Origin: Hyphomicrobiales bacterium | GTDB taxonomy: Bacteria > Pseudomonadota > Alphaproteobacteria > Rhizobiales > Phreatobacteraceae | Direction: 5' to 3' | Assembly: GCA_017304475.1 (NCBI GenBank) | Contig: JAFKKV010000020.1 | Location: 1-64,000 of the forward strand | DNA: 64,000 nucleotides | Notes under the pieces: generated by a model | The model's database searches: none | Told to the model about the DNA's origin: nothing | Seen by the model: only the letters and a program-made list of their open reading frames with translations | Position numbers and translations under genes: made by a program | Shown here: one piece after another, positions 32,563 through 41,650 of the stretch | Layout of the letters: the number at the start of each line of letters is the position of its first letter | Numbering within the stretch: the first letter of the stretch is position 1

Positions 32563-34920
32563 ATGGACTATTTCCGACGATTCACTTTCCTGTTCGCCAC
32601 GCCCTCCTTCGACGGCGACGATCTCGAGGGCATCCGGTTCGGCCAGATCGTCGACGAGATCGAGCGGTCCGGCTTCGAGGTGGTGAAGGCGCGCAAGCTC
32701 GAAGATGCCGAGATCGCGGTGCAGACCGATGCCGCCATCGGCTGCATGGTGGTCGACTGGGGCAAGAAGGGCCTGGAAGGCAAGACCGCCGCGCTGATCA
32801 ACCTGATGCGCCGCCGCGGCCTCGATTTCCCGATCATCCTCCTGATCCGGCGCAAGCGCTTCGAGGACCTGCCGGTCGAAGTGCTCGACTTCATCGACGG
32901 CTATGTCTTCCTGTCCGAGGAGACCCCGGCCTTCATCGCCAAGAACCTGATCAGCCGCCTGAAGCAATATGCCGAGACGCTGAAGACGCCGTTTTTCGGC
33001 GCGCTGGTCGATTATGCCGAAGAGGGCAACCAGCTCTGGACCTGCCCGGGCCACAATGGCGGCGTGTTCTATTCGCGCAGCCCGATCGGCCGGGTGTTCA
33101 TGGAACATCTCGGCGAAGCGGTGTTCCGCGACGATCTCGACAATTCCGTGCTCGATCTCGGCGATCTCCTGACCCATGAGGGCCCGGCGCTGCAGGCGCA
33201 GAAGGAAGCCGCCAAGATCTTCGGCGCCGAGAAGACCTATTTCGTGCTGAATGGCACCTCCACCTCCAACAAGGTGGCGCTGGCGGCCCTCGTCACCGAC
33301 GGCGACCTGGTGCTGTTCGACCGCAACAACCACAAGGCCGCTCATCACGGCGCCCTGCTGATCGGCGGCGGCATTCCCGTCTATATCCCGACCGTACGCA
33401 ATGCCTGGGGCCTGATCGGCCCGATGTGCTGGGAGGCCTTCGACGAGGAGGCGCTGCGCGAGCGCATTCGCGACCATCCGCTCGTCAAGGACCCCGAGGC
33501 CTGGCGCAAGCCCCGGCCGTTCCGCGTCGCCGTGGTCGAGCAATGCACCTATGACGGCACCATTCACAGCGCCGAGATGATCCTGAACCGCATCGGCCAC
33601 CTCTGCGACTACATCCTGTTCGACGAGGCCTGGGCCGGCTTCATGAAGTTCCACCCGCTTTATGCCGGGCGCTTCGCCATGGGGCTTTCCGATCTCGGCC
33701 CGGACGCGCCGGGCATCATCGCCACCCAGTCGACCCACAAGCAGCTGGCGAGCTTCTCGCAGGCCTCGCAGATCCACATGAAGGACCGCCATATCCGCGG
33801 CCAGAAGCGACGGGTCGAGCACCGCCGCTTCAACGAGAGCTTCATGCAATATGCCTCGACCTCACCCTTCTATCCCCTGTTCGCCTCGCTCGATGTCGGC
33901 GCGCAGATGATGAAGGGCCGCTCCGGCGAGGTGCTCTGGGACGACACGATCCGGCTCGGCATCGAGCTGCGCAAGAAGATCCGCGCGGTGCGCCGCGAGT
34001 TCGAGGAGAAGGAGGCGCGGCCGGAGCGGCGCTGGTTCTTCGAGCCCTTCGTGCCCGACCGGGTGGAAATTCCCGACGTCTCGCGCGAGGGCGGCGTGCA
34101 CCACGTTACCTGGGAAACCGTCGGCACCGACCAACTCGCCACCAATCCGGCCTATTGGCAGTTGGCGCCCGATGCCGGCTGGCACGGCTTTGCCGGCATG
34201 GCGGAGGGCTTCGCCATGACCGATCCCAACAAGCTGACCTTGCTCACCCCGGGTTTCGACCGCGCCACCGGAGCCTATGCCGAGCACGGCATTCCCGCCC
34301 CCGTCGTCGCGCAATATCTGCGCGAGAACCGCATCGTGCCCGAGAAGAACGACCTCAACTCGCTGCTGTTCCTGCTCACCCCCGGCGTCGAGGCCAGCAA
34401 GGCCGGCACGCTGATCTCGGGCCTCGTCGCCTTCAAGAAGCTGCATGACGACAATGCGCTGCTGGAAGAGGCGATCCCCGAATTCTTCCGGCGCCGGCCG
34501 GCGCGTTATGCCGGCGTGCGGCTGCGCGATCTCTGCGCCGACATGCACCGCTTCTTCCGCGACGCCAATGTCAGCGCCCTGCAGGCCAGGCAGTTCTCGT
34601 CCGAGCATCTGCCCGAAATCGTCATGTCGCCGCACGACGCGGCGCGCTGCCTCACCCGCAACGACGTCGACTACCTGCCGATCGACGCGATCGCCGGCCG
34701 CATCGCCACCACGCCCTTTGTGGTCTATCCGCCCGGCATCGCCACCATCGTGCCGGGCGAGCGGCTCAGCGAGCGGGCCCAGCCGATGATCGACTATCTC
34801 AGGATGTTCGAGACCTGCTTCAACACCTTCCCCGGCTTCGAGGTGGAGATCCAGGGCCTCTATCGCGAGATCGACGCATCGGGCCGCGTCCGGCTTCATA
34901 CCTATGTCGTCTCCGAATAA
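32563..34920 (+). CDS. Orn/Lys/Arg decarboxylase, class I fold PLP enzyme
   Basis: This basic amino acid decarboxylase has 785 residues. An N-terminal receiver-like wing domain (about 1-135) is followed by the PLP domain with Lys393 in QSTHKQLASFSQ, His in NNHKAAHHG and the aspartate in LFDEAWAGF. The C-terminal domain ends near LYREIDASGRV. Products would be putrescine, cadaverine or agmatine, contributing to acid tolerance or polyamine supply in the cytoplasm. ATG 32563 is preferred by homology; ATG 32548 is also possible and neither has a strong ribosome site. A GNAT acetyltransferase follows after 29 nt, perhaps acetylating the amine. An imperfect dyad (32502-32521) precedes the gene. Confidence 0.92.
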   Translation: MDYFRRFTFLFATPSFDGDDLEGIRFGQIVDEIERSGFEVVKARKLEDAEIAVQTDAAIGCMVVDWGKKGLEGKTAALINLMRRRGLDFPIILLIRRKRFEDLPVEVLDFIDGYVFLSEETPAFIAKNLISRLKQYAETLKTPFFGALVDYAEEGNQLWTCPGHNGGVFYSRSPIGRVFMEHLGEAVFRDDLDNSVLDLGDLLTHEGPALQAQKEAAKIFGAEKTYFVLNGTSTSNKVALAALVTDGDLVLFDRNNHKAAHHGALLIGGGIPVYIPTVRNAWGLIGPMCWEAFDEEALRERIRDHPLVKDPEAWRKPRPFRVAVVEQCTYDGTIHSAEMILNRIGHLCDYILFDEAWAGFMKFHPLYAGRFAMGLSDLGPDAPGIIATQSTHKQLASFSQASQIHMKDRHIRGQKRRVEHRRFNESFMQYASTSPFYPLFASLDVGAQMMKGRSGEVLWDDTIRLGIELRKKIRAVRREFEEKEARPERRWFFEPFVPDRVEIPDVSREGGVHHVTWETVGTDQLATNPAYWQLAPDAGWHGFAGMAEGFAMTDPNKLTLLTPGFDRATGAYAEHGIPAPVVAQYLRENRIVPEKNDLNSLLFLLTPGVEASKAGTLISGLVAFKKLHDDNALLEEAIPEFFRRRPARYAGVRLRDLCADMHRFFRDANVSALQARQFSSEHLPEIVMSPHDAARCLTRNDVDYLPIDAIAGRIATTPFVVYPPGIATIVPGERLSERAQPMIDYLRMFETCFNTFPGFEVEIQGLYREIDASGRVRLHTYVVSE

Positions 34921-34949
34921 GCTCGGGCGAACGGAGGTGACCTGAACCC

Positions 34950-35537
34950 ATGGACAATGCGCCCCAGAATACGCCCACCGAGAACCCGCAGGCCATTGTC
35001 GTCAGGCCCTCGCGCGACACCGATGTCGAGGCCATGCTGGCGATCTACCGCCGCCATATCCGCCAGGGCATCGAGGAGCGGCTCGACGACAGCGAAGCGG
35101 CCGAGCCGGACGACCTGCGCGACCGGCGCAAGAACCTGCGCAACCGCCGCCTTCCGCATCTGGTGGCGACGATCAACGGCGAGGTCGTCGGTTATGCCTA
35201 TGCCGTGCTGTTCCGCAAACGGCCGGCCTATCGCTACACGGTGAAGCACTCGATCTATGTCCACCACGGCCATCTCGGCCGTGGCGTCGGGCGCTTGCTG
35301 ATGCAGGGCCTGATCGATGCCTGCGCGGCCTCCGGCTTCCGCCAGATGATCGGCTATATCGACGGCGACAATGCCGCCTCCCTCGGCCTGCACGAGAGTT
35401 TCGGCTTTGCCCGAGTCGGCCTCCTGCCGGCGGTCGCCTATCGTCATGGCCGCTGGTCCGACAGCGTCATGGTCCAGCGCTCGCTCGGCAGCGGCGCCAC
35501 CTGCCCGCCGCCGCCCGCGCCGCGTCCGGCGCGGTGA
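34950..35537 (+). CDS. GNAT-family N-acetyltransferase
   Basis: This acetyl-CoA-dependent N-acetyltransferase has 195 residues. IVVRPSRDTDVEAMLAIYRRHI is strand 1 and helix 1, SIYVHHGHLGRGVGRLLMQGL is the acetyl-CoA pyrophosphate loop (motif A), and NAASLGLHESFGFARVG is motif B. The overall pattern resembles phosphinothricin/methionine sulfone acetyltransferases. A GGAGGTGACC site precedes the start. It probably forms an operon with the decarboxylase upstream. The C-terminal 20 residues are proline-rich and not part of the fold. Confidence 0.88.
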   Translation: MDNAPQNTPTENPQAIVVRPSRDTDVEAMLAIYRRHIRQGIEERLDDSEAAEPDDLRDRRKNLRNRRLPHLVATINGEVVGYAYAVLFRKRPAYRYTVKHSIYVHHGHLGRGVGRLLMQGLIDACAASGFRQMIGYIDGDNAASLGLHESFGFARVGLLPAVAYRHGRWSDSVMVQRSLGSGATCPPPPAPRPAR

Positions 35538-35559
35538 GGGCGGGCGGCAGCGGCCGGGC

Positions 35560-35862
35560 CTATGGGGCGTGGCTCAGTGCATCGCCCATCGCGCGCTCGT
35601 GGGCGATCGCCTCGTCCAGCGCCCTGATCAGCGTCTGGATCTCCGCCACGTCCTGCGATCGGCCGACGAAGACGACCGGATAGGTCATCGCGTCCTGAAC
35701 CAGGTAGCGCCGCTTGTCGATCAGCATCCGGCGCAGCTTGACCAGGTTGGCGATCGGATCGCCGGCCGCCTGGGTGTCGCCGAAATCATCGGCGGGGCGC
35801 GCATAGCCCGACGTATCGGCCAGCGTGTCGTAGCTCTCGGGTGAAGGAGGTGCTTTCAGCAT
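35560..35862 (-). CDS. Small hypothetical protein (100 aa)
   Basis: This soluble protein of 100 residues has no recognised family. The first 40 residues are polar and probably disordered (PPSPESYDTLADTSGYARPA); the rest predicts helix-rich structure around LVKLRRMLIDKRRYLVQDAM and IQTLIRALDEAIAHE. It starts 15 nt after the FAD monooxygenase stop on the same strand, so it is the last gene of the minus-strand Liv operon. AAGGA precedes ATG 35862. Confidence 0.6.
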   Translation of the reverse strand: MLKAPPSPESYDTLADTSGYARPADDFGDTQAAGDPIANLVKLRRMLIDKRRYLVQDAMTYPVVFVGRSQDVAEIQTLIRALDEAIAHERAMGDALSHAP

Positions 35863-35877
35863 GGTCGTGGTCCTTGT

Positions 35878-37011
35878 TCAACGGGCAGCCTGCAGGGCCA
35901 TGGCGGGGTCCTGCACCAGGCGCGGGATATCGGCGTTCAGCAGCGGGCGAAGGCTCGGATCGCTGAAGAACACCTCGTTGTTCGGATCGAGCCGGCCCTC
36001 GGTAATGCCCTCGGCATAGGTCTGGGTGAAATCGATCAGCGGCCGGATGCTCTTTTCCCAGCGCTCCAGCACCACCGGCAGCGGCGCTTCGCCGAATTTG
36101 GCCGAGCCCAGCGCATAGGCGGTCATCATCGAGGAGCAGGCGCCCTGCCCGAGCGCCGGCGTCATGCCGTGGGCGGCGTCGCCGACCAGCACGCAGCGGC
36201 CATAGTGCCAGGATGGCGGCGAGACCGAGTGATAGGCATCGTAATGGCCGTTCGCGCCGATCCGGGCGAAGTAACGGCCAAGACCCGGGAACGACTCCTC
36301 CCACAGTTCCGGCTGCACTGGAATGGCATGGGCCTCGGTATCGGTCCTGAGCGAGACCAGGATCATGTACATCACCGTGTCCGAGCAGGGCAGCAGCCCG
36401 ACGCGGCGGCCGTTCGGATGGTTGAACTCGCGGGCGACGCGGGTGTTGCCGTCGGCAAAGTCGCCCGCCTCGATCGGGATCAGCATGCGGATGGCGCCCT
36501 TGCGATGCTTGCCGAGCGGGACCTGCCCCGCGACCGATCGCCTGACGCTCGAATGAATGCCGTCCGCGCCGACGACCAGGTCGGCCTCCAGCCTTTCGCC
36601 GCCCTCGAGCTGGACGATGCCCGCCTCTTCGGCGCCCACGACCTTCGAACCGACCGATATCGTGACGCCGGCGGCACGGGCCGCTTTCGCCATCAAGTCG
36701 ATCAGCACCTGGCGCTGGAACATGACGATGCGGCCGCCGGTGGCTTCGAAGGGATCGTATTCGACGATCATCTGGCCGGTATTGCGGAAGATGGCGAAAC
36801 GATCGAGCTGGTAGCCGCGGGCACAGACATCATCGTCGAGATCGAGCGCTTCGAGCACGCGCAGGCCGTTCTCGAAAATGGTGATGCCGTTGCCGTTCGC
36901 ACGCAATGCGGGGCTTCTCTCGTGAACGCGGACGGACCAGCCCTGGCGCGCCAGCATGATGCTGGCGACGAGCCCGGCAATCCCGCCGCCGACGATTTCA
37001 GCGATTGGCAT
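35878..37011 (-). CDS. FAD-dependent aromatic-type monooxygenase
   Basis: This class A flavoprotein monooxygenase has 377 residues. The GxGxxG FAD motif is EIVGGGIAGLVASIML, the DG motif is DLVVGADGIHSSVR, and the GD motif is CVLVGDAAHGMTPALGQGA. The family hydroxylates aromatic or heterocyclic acids with NAD(P)H and O2 in the cytosol (salicylate, 6-hydroxynicotinate, kynurenine types). It lies 1 nt from the cupin gene stop and belongs to the operon with a Liv transporter and TetR regulator, suggesting that it attacks the imported compound. Confidence 0.9.
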   Translation of the reverse strand: MPIAEIVGGGIAGLVASIMLARQGWSVRVHERSPALRANGNGITIFENGLRVLEALDLDDDVCARGYQLDRFAIFRNTGQMIVEYDPFEATGGRIVMFQRQVLIDLMAKAARAAGVTISVGSKVVGAEEAGIVQLEGGERLEADLVVGADGIHSSVRRSVAGQVPLGKHRKGAIRMLIPIEAGDFADGNTRVAREFNHPNGRRVGLLPCSDTVMYMILVSLRTDTEAHAIPVQPELWEESFPGLGRYFARIGANGHYDAYHSVSPPSWHYGRCVLVGDAAHGMTPALGQGACSSMMTAYALGSAKFGEAPLPVVLERWEKSIRPLIDFTQTYAEGITEGRLDPNNEVFFSDPSLRPLLNADIPRLVQDPAMALQAAR

Positions 37012-37012
37012 G

Positions 37013-37531
37013 TCAGTGGTTTCCCTTGTCTGCTCGTGCCCAGATCTCCGGCAGCGGCCCGCCCGGGCCGAACAGCGGATCGGTCGCCGGGATGGGCACT
37101 TTCCTGGCGCGCTCGGCCATGCGCGGATATTCGTCCGGATAGCCGAGCCGGAAGTCGTGGACGCCGAAGCCGACCGGGAAGGCCCCGGTCAGGCGCAGAT
37201 CGTCGGTGATGGATTCGCCGAAATGGCCGACGCCGGCCGGAATGACCACGACGTCGCCGGCCGACAGCATGGCGCTGATGCCGTCATGGCCGCCGAACCG
37301 ACCGGTCAGCGTGCCGCGCGTCACCGCGATCAGCTCATGGGTGTCGCTATGGAAATGATGGCGCGGATACATGCCGAAACCGCTGTGCCAGTCGGGCGGC
37401 CAGGCGTTGCGGCGGAGCTCGTCTTCCATCGCGGCCGGACCGCCGGTCACGACGCCGCGATAGATCAAGAGCGGCAGGCGCGAATTCGGGACGCGCCCGT
37501 TGCCCCTCAGGATATGGGTCTCTACGGCCAT
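37013..37531 (-). CDS. YjlB-like cupin protein
   Basis: This single cupin domain protein of 172 residues has the metal-binding set in MYPRHHFHSDTHELIAVTRG and GDVVVIPAGVGHFGESI, a pattern matching YjlB-type cupins of unknown function. It has no signal peptide. It sits between the TetR gene and the FAD monooxygenase in the minus-strand operon and could process the hydroxylated product (ring-cleavage dioxygenase or isomerase are possibilities only). Confidence 0.83.
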   Translation of the reverse strand: MAVETHILRGNGRVPNSRLPLLIYRGVVTGGPAAMEDELRRNAWPPDWHSGFGMYPRHHFHSDTHELIAVTRGTLTGRFGGHDGISAMLSAGDVVVIPAGVGHFGESITDDLRLTGAFPVGFGVHDFRLGYPDEYPRMAERARKVPIPATDPLFGPGGPLPEIWARADKGNH

Positions 37532-37612
37532 GAGTCGTCGCTCCGTGAAAACGGTGTTGCCAAGGCGAATGGAAGGTCGGGTCGGCGCTAGCGCGGGTGC
37601 TTCAGCTGCGGC

Positions 37613-38302
37613 TCATCCGTGCTGTCGAATGGTCAGGCCTTCGAGGAAGATCTCGATGCCGTCGGCATAAACCTGCTCGATGGTGCGTTCGTAGATGGCG
37701 GTGTGGCCGGTAATGGCGAGATAGGCATTGCCCATCCACTGGCCCCACAGCGAAAGGGTCGCCGCGCGCGCATCGACCGGGCGCGCCTCGCCGCGCTCGA
37801 TGCCGAGCCGGATCGCTTCCTCGATCGCCGAAATGCCGTCGGCCAGCCGGTTCTCGATGGTCTGCGCCGCCTCTTCGGGCAGGCTTTCTTTGCGTCCCGG
37901 AAAGAAGAAGAACGACAGCGTGGTGAAATATTCCGGATGGATCCGGAAGAAATTCATATAGGAGGTCGACATCCGGTAGAGGTTGTTGCGCACCGTGTCG
38001 GCCCGGTTCAACGCCTCCGTCAGGCCGCTGATCATCCGGTCGAGGTCGCGCAGCAGGACGCCGGTATAAACCTCCTGCTTGCTCTTGAAATAGAGATAGA
38101 TCGTGGCGCGCGAAAAGCCCGCGGCCTCGGCGATCTCGTCGATCGTCACGGCGGCGAAGTCATGCGCCAGGAACACCTGCTTGGCGGCGTCGAGGATCTC
38201 GGAACGGCGCCGGCCGATGCGCAATTGCTTGCGCCGCTCCTTGGTGTCGATCTGCTGCGCGCTCAGGTCAGAGTCCGAGATAGGCACGGCGCAATCCATC
38301 AT
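37613..38302 (-). CDS. TetR-family transcriptional regulator
   Basis: This regulator has about 229 residues, with an N-terminal HTH (ILDAAKQVFLAHDFAAVTID, EIAEAAGFSRATIYLYFKS) and a helical ligand-binding domain. Its start region overlaps the livF stop by 35 bp (adjacent ATG codons at 38302 and 38299), and the exact start is uncertain because no ribosome site is clear. It lies inside the Liv/monooxygenase operon it probably controls; the strong dyad at 43214-43248 upstream of the first gene is the likely operator. Confidence 0.88.
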   Translation of the reverse strand: MMDCAVPISDSDLSAQQIDTKERRKQLRIGRRRSEILDAAKQVFLAHDFAAVTIDEIAEAAGFSRATIYLYFKSKQEVYTGVLLRDLDRMISGLTEALNRADTVRNNLYRMSTSYMNFFRIHPEYFTTLSFFFFPGRKESLPEEAAQTIENRLADGISAIEEAIRLGIERGEARPVDARAATLSLWGQWMGNAYLAITGHTAIYERTIEQVYADGIEIFLEGLTIRQHG

Positions 38303-38972
38303 CTTGAAGAAGGGTGTGTCCCAGGCCCTGCATCGCGCAGCGCCCGCTCTCCAGCACATAGGCATAATCGGCGCATTCGAGCACGTGCACGACCTGCTGC
38401 TCGACGATGAGCACCGGCACGCCGCTGTCGCGGATCGTCTTGACCAGGACGAAGATATCCTCGACCAGCATCGGCGCGAGGCCGAGCGTCGGCTCGTCGA
38501 GCATCAGGAGGCGCGGACAGGACATCAGCCCGCGGCCGATGGCCACCATCTGCTGCTCGCCGCCCGACAAGGTGCCGGCGAGCTGCTGGCGGCGCTCGGC
38601 GAGTTTCGGCAGCAGGCCGAAGACGACGTCGAGCTGGCGGCCCTTGCGGGCCCGGGCCGCCTTGCCATAGGCGCCGATCTCGAGATTTTCCTGCACGGTC
38701 ATGAAGGGAAACAGCCGGCGCCCCTCGGGCACGTGGATCAGGCCGTGCTCGACGATCTGATGGGCGGCGAGCCGGGTGATGTCCTGGCCGTCGAGCTCGA
38801 TCGTGCCGGTGCGCCCTTTCACCAGGCCCGAAATGGCCGAGAGCGTGGTGGTCTTGCCCGCGCCATTGCCGCCGACCAGGCCGATGATCTGGCCGGGGCC
38901 GACCGCAAACGAGAGCGCCTCGAGCGCCAGCACGTCGCCGTAGCGGACATTGAGATCGCGCACGGTCAGCAT
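38268..38972 (-). CDS. livF: Branched-chain amino acid-type ABC transporter ATPase LivF
   Basis: This ATPase subunit has 234 residues: Walker A (GGNGAGKTTT), signature (LSGGEQQMVAIGRGLM), Walker B (LLMLDEPTLGLAP) and the typical LivF GLIHVPEGRRLFPFMTVQEN. It pairs with LivG on the cytoplasmic face. The start overlaps the livG stop by 7 bp. The second complete Liv transporter of the window includes it. Confidence 0.95.
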   Translation of the reverse strand: MLTVRDLNVRYGDVLALEALSFAVGPGQIIGLVGGNGAGKTTTLSAISGLVKGRTGTIELDGQDITRLAAHQIVEHGLIHVPEGRRLFPFMTVQENLEIGAYGKAARARKGRQLDVVFGLLPKLAERRQQLAGTLSGGEQQMVAIGRGLMSCPRLLMLDEPTLGLAPMLVEDIFVLVKTIRDSGVPVLIVEQQVVHVLECADYAYVLESGRCAMQGLGHTLLQDDGLRRAYLGL

Positions 38973-39706
38973 GGCCGGTGCTCCGCCATCGCGAATTTCG
39001 GCCCGAGATAGGCCGACAGCACCACCGGGTCGCGCGCGATGTCGCCCGGCGTTCCCTCGGCGATCGGCTGGCCGTTCTGCAGAACCAGGATGTGATCCGA
39101 CAATTGCATGACCGCGCTCATGTGATGCTCGATGACGACGATCGCGAGACCGCGATCCCTGAGACCCCGGATGAAGGCGATCATCCGCTTCACCTCGATC
39201 GGGATCAGGCCGCCCATGACCTCGTCGAGCAGCAGCACGCCCGGCGCGGTCGCCAGCGCCTTGGCCATTTCCAGCCGCTTCCGGTCGCCGATCGGCAGGC
39301 TGCCGGCCGGCGCCTCGGCCAGCGCCGCCATGCCGAGCTCTTCGAGCACCTGACGCGCGATCTCCCGCGCGGCAGCGATCGAACCGACGCGCAGCATCGC
39401 CCCCATCACCACATTGTCGAGCACGCTCAAGCCGCGGAACGGCTGGACGATCTGGAAGGTCCGCACCAGGCCCGCATGGCAGCGCGCTTCCGGCGCCAGC
39501 CCCGCGATCGAGCGTCCGTCCAGGGTCACCTCGCCGGCATCCGGCGTGATGAAGCCGGTCAAGAGGTTGAACACCGTCGTCTTGCCGGCACCGTTGGGGC
39601 CGATGATCGACAGGACCTTGCCGGGATGCGCCTCGAATCCGACGCCACGCACAGCCGCGAGGCCGCCGAAGCTCTTGTTCAGCCCGCGGGCCGTCAGGGT
39701 CGCCAT
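38966..39706 (-). CDS. livG: Branched-chain amino acid-type ABC transporter ATPase LivG
   Basis: This ATPase subunit has 246 residues: Walker A (GPNGAGKTTVFNLLTGF), LARTFQ-like HAGLVRTFQIVQPFRGLSV typical of LivG and Walker B (VLLLDEVMGGL). The signature motif is unusual: where LSxGxQ is normal it reads LPIGDRKRLEMAKAL, seen in some Liv LivG subgroups as LPYGxQR. The Walker B glutamate is kept, but the D-loop carries EVMGG in place of EPxAG. ATG 39706 overlaps livM by 13 bp. Confidence 0.93.
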   Translation of the reverse strand: MATLTARGLNKSFGGLAAVRGVGFEAHPGKVLSIIGPNGAGKTTVFNLLTGFITPDAGEVTLDGRSIAGLAPEARCHAGLVRTFQIVQPFRGLSVLDNVVMGAMLRVGSIAAAREIARQVLEELGMAALAEAPAGSLPIGDRKRLEMAKALATAPGVLLLDEVMGGLIPIEVKRMIAFIRGLRDRGLAIVVIEHHMSAVMQLSDHILVLQNGQPIAEGTPGDIARDPVVLSAYLGPKFAMAEHRPC

Positions 39707-40704
39707 GCGAGCCTCCGCGTCAGCACCTTGGCCAGGGCCGGACCGAGACCGCCGGGCGCGGCCAGCAGCACGGCGATGACGATCACCGCATAGGCGAGCT
39801 GGGTCAGGCCCGAGATCTGGTCGCCGAGATGGGCCTGCATGGTGGCGGCCACCGCCGTGACGATCAGCGCGCCGAGGATCGGGCCATAGGCGGTGCCGAG
39901 GCCACCGACGATCGCCATCAGGGCGAAGTTCAGCGACAGGTTGAGGCTGCCCACGCTGTCGGGATCGATATAGAGGTAATATTGGGCGTGGAACGTGCCG
40001 CAGAGGCTGATCATCGCCGCCGACAGGGCAAAGACCCCGATCCTGAGCGGCAAGGTGCGGATCCCCAAGGCACGCGCCGCGTCGTCGTTTTCCCGGAAGG
40101 CCACCAGGGAATAGCCGATCTTGCTGCCGGCGATGAGCCGCGTCGCGGCGTAATAGGCCGCCACCAGCCCGAGCGCCACATAGGCATAGGCGATCTTGTC
40201 GGCGAAGATCAGGTTGGCGGCACTCGGCTGCAGCGGGATCGACAGGCCGGACGAACCGCCGGTCAGGTCGCGCAGGTTGATGGCGCTGATATGGATCACC
40301 GCGCCGAAGGCGAGCGTCGACATGACGAAGAACGACCCCTTCAGCCGCATGGTGATGGCGCCGAGCACGACGGCCGCGGCTGCACTGGCCGCCGCGCCCA
40401 GCCACATGCCGATCAACGGGCTGATGCCGGCCTTGAGGAACAGCAAGGTCGAGGCATAGGCGCCGATGCCGTAGAAGGCGGCGTGTCCGAGCGAGAGCTG
40501 GCCGGCATAGCCGCCACTGAGATTCCAGGCGAGCGAGGCGGCAGCCCCCAGGAACGACAGCGTGACCATGCCGAGCGTGAACGGGTCGGAAAAGACCAGC
40601 GGCAGCGCCGCCAGCAGGGCGAAACCGGCGAGCGACCGCCAGGCACCGGCCAGGCGCGAGGGCGCGCGAGCGGCGGAACGGGAGAGAATGATGTCGGCAC
40701 TCAT
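39694..40704 (-). CDS. livM: Branched-chain amino acid-type ABC transporter permease LivM
   Basis: This permease has 336 residues and about nine hydrophobic segments. The LivM signature is clear (SLAWNLSGGYAGQLSLGHAAFYGIGAY, with GQLSLGHA exact), as is the loop VAFRENDDAARALGI. Overlaps livH by 4 bp and livG by 13 bp. It forms the pore with LivH. Confidence 0.94.
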   Translation of the reverse strand: MSADIILSRSAARAPSRLAGAWRSLAGFALLAALPLVFSDPFTLGMVTLSFLGAAASLAWNLSGGYAGQLSLGHAAFYGIGAYASTLLFLKAGISPLIGMWLGAAASAAAAVVLGAITMRLKGSFFVMSTLAFGAVIHISAINLRDLTGGSSGLSIPLQPSAANLIFADKIAYAYVALGLVAAYYAATRLIAGSKIGYSLVAFRENDDAARALGIRTLPLRIGVFALSAAMISLCGTFHAQYYLYIDPDSVGSLNLSLNFALMAIVGGLGTAYGPILGALIVTAVAATMQAHLGDQISGLTQLAYAVIVIAVLLAAPGGLGPALAKVLTRRLAWRP

Positions 40705-41585
40705 GTGACGTCCATGACTTCGGCGCCCTTGCGGCCGAAAAAGCCGGCCGGGCGGAAGGCGAGGATCAGCATGAAGCAGACGAAATAGACGAACTGCTTC
40801 ATTTCCCCGCCGAGGAAATAGCTGGAGAAGGATTCGACCACCCCGATCATCAGGCCCGCCAGCACGGCGCCGGCGATGCTGCCCATGCCGCCGAGCACGA
40901 CGATGACGAAGGCGATCAGGATCATGTCGGCGCCGCTATAGGGATTGACCGGCAGCAGCGGCGCCAAGAGCACGCCGGCGGCCCCGACCAGGGCACAGCC
41001 GAGCGCGAAGGTGATGGCATAGACCCGGTCGACATCGATGCCGACCAGCCGCGCCGAGCGGCGGTCCTGGGCGGTGGCGCGGATGGCACTGCCCATCCGG
41101 CTGTATTTCAGGAAGGCGGCCAGCGCCACCGCGAGCGCGATCGCCGCCACGAAGATGGCGAGGCGCAGCCAGGACAGGTAGAGCGGCCCGATCTGGAACG
41201 AGGCGGTCGCATAGGCCGTCCTCACCGTGCGGAAATCCGAGGTGAACAGCGCCAGCAGCAGGTTCTGCAGGAACAGCGACAGCGCAAAGGTGACGAAGAC
41301 CTGGACCACATGGGGCGCGTCCAGCGTCGGGCGGATCAAGAGCCGCTCGGTCGCCAGGCCCAGGAGAAACATCAAGGGGACGACGGCGGCGCCGGCCAGG
41401 AACGGGTCGAGCCCGACCCGCTGGAACAGGAAATAGGTGAGGAACATCGCGATGGTGAGATATTCGCCATGGGCGAAATTGACCACGCGCAGCACGCCGA
41501 ACACCAGCGTCAGGCCGACGCTGATCAGGGCATAGATGCCGCCGATGAAGAGGCCCGACAGGGCCAGCTGAGCATAGATATCCAT
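40701..41585 (-). CDS. livH: Branched-chain amino acid-type ABC transporter permease LivH
   Basis: This permease has 294 residues. The N-terminus has SGLFIGGIYALISVGLTLVF and VVNFAHGEYLTIAMF (LivH signature NxAHGE); the loop is IRATAQDRRSARLVGID and the C-terminus GGMGSIAGAVLAGLMIGVVE. ATG 41585 is the family-like start; a longer in-frame extension is Pro/Gly/Arg-rich and not membrane-like. It is preceded by 65 nt separating it from the binding protein gene. Confidence 0.94.
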   Translation of the reverse strand: MDIYAQLALSGLFIGGIYALISVGLTLVFGVLRVVNFAHGEYLTIAMFLTYFLFQRVGLDPFLAGAAVVPLMFLLGLATERLLIRPTLDAPHVVQVFVTFALSLFLQNLLLALFTSDFRTVRTAYATASFQIGPLYLSWLRLAIFVAAIALAVALAAFLKYSRMGSAIRATAQDRRSARLVGIDVDRVYAITFALGCALVGAAGVLLAPLLPVNPYSGADMILIAFVIVVLGGMGSIAGAVLAGLMIGVVESFSSYFLGGEMKQFVYFVCFMLILAFRPAGFFGRKGAEVMDVT

Positions 41586-41650
41586 GAAGGGGGTCCCTTG
41601 GGGCCGGGCCCGGCCGGCGCTCGCGCACCGGCCGGCGCCGGGGCCGCGCC

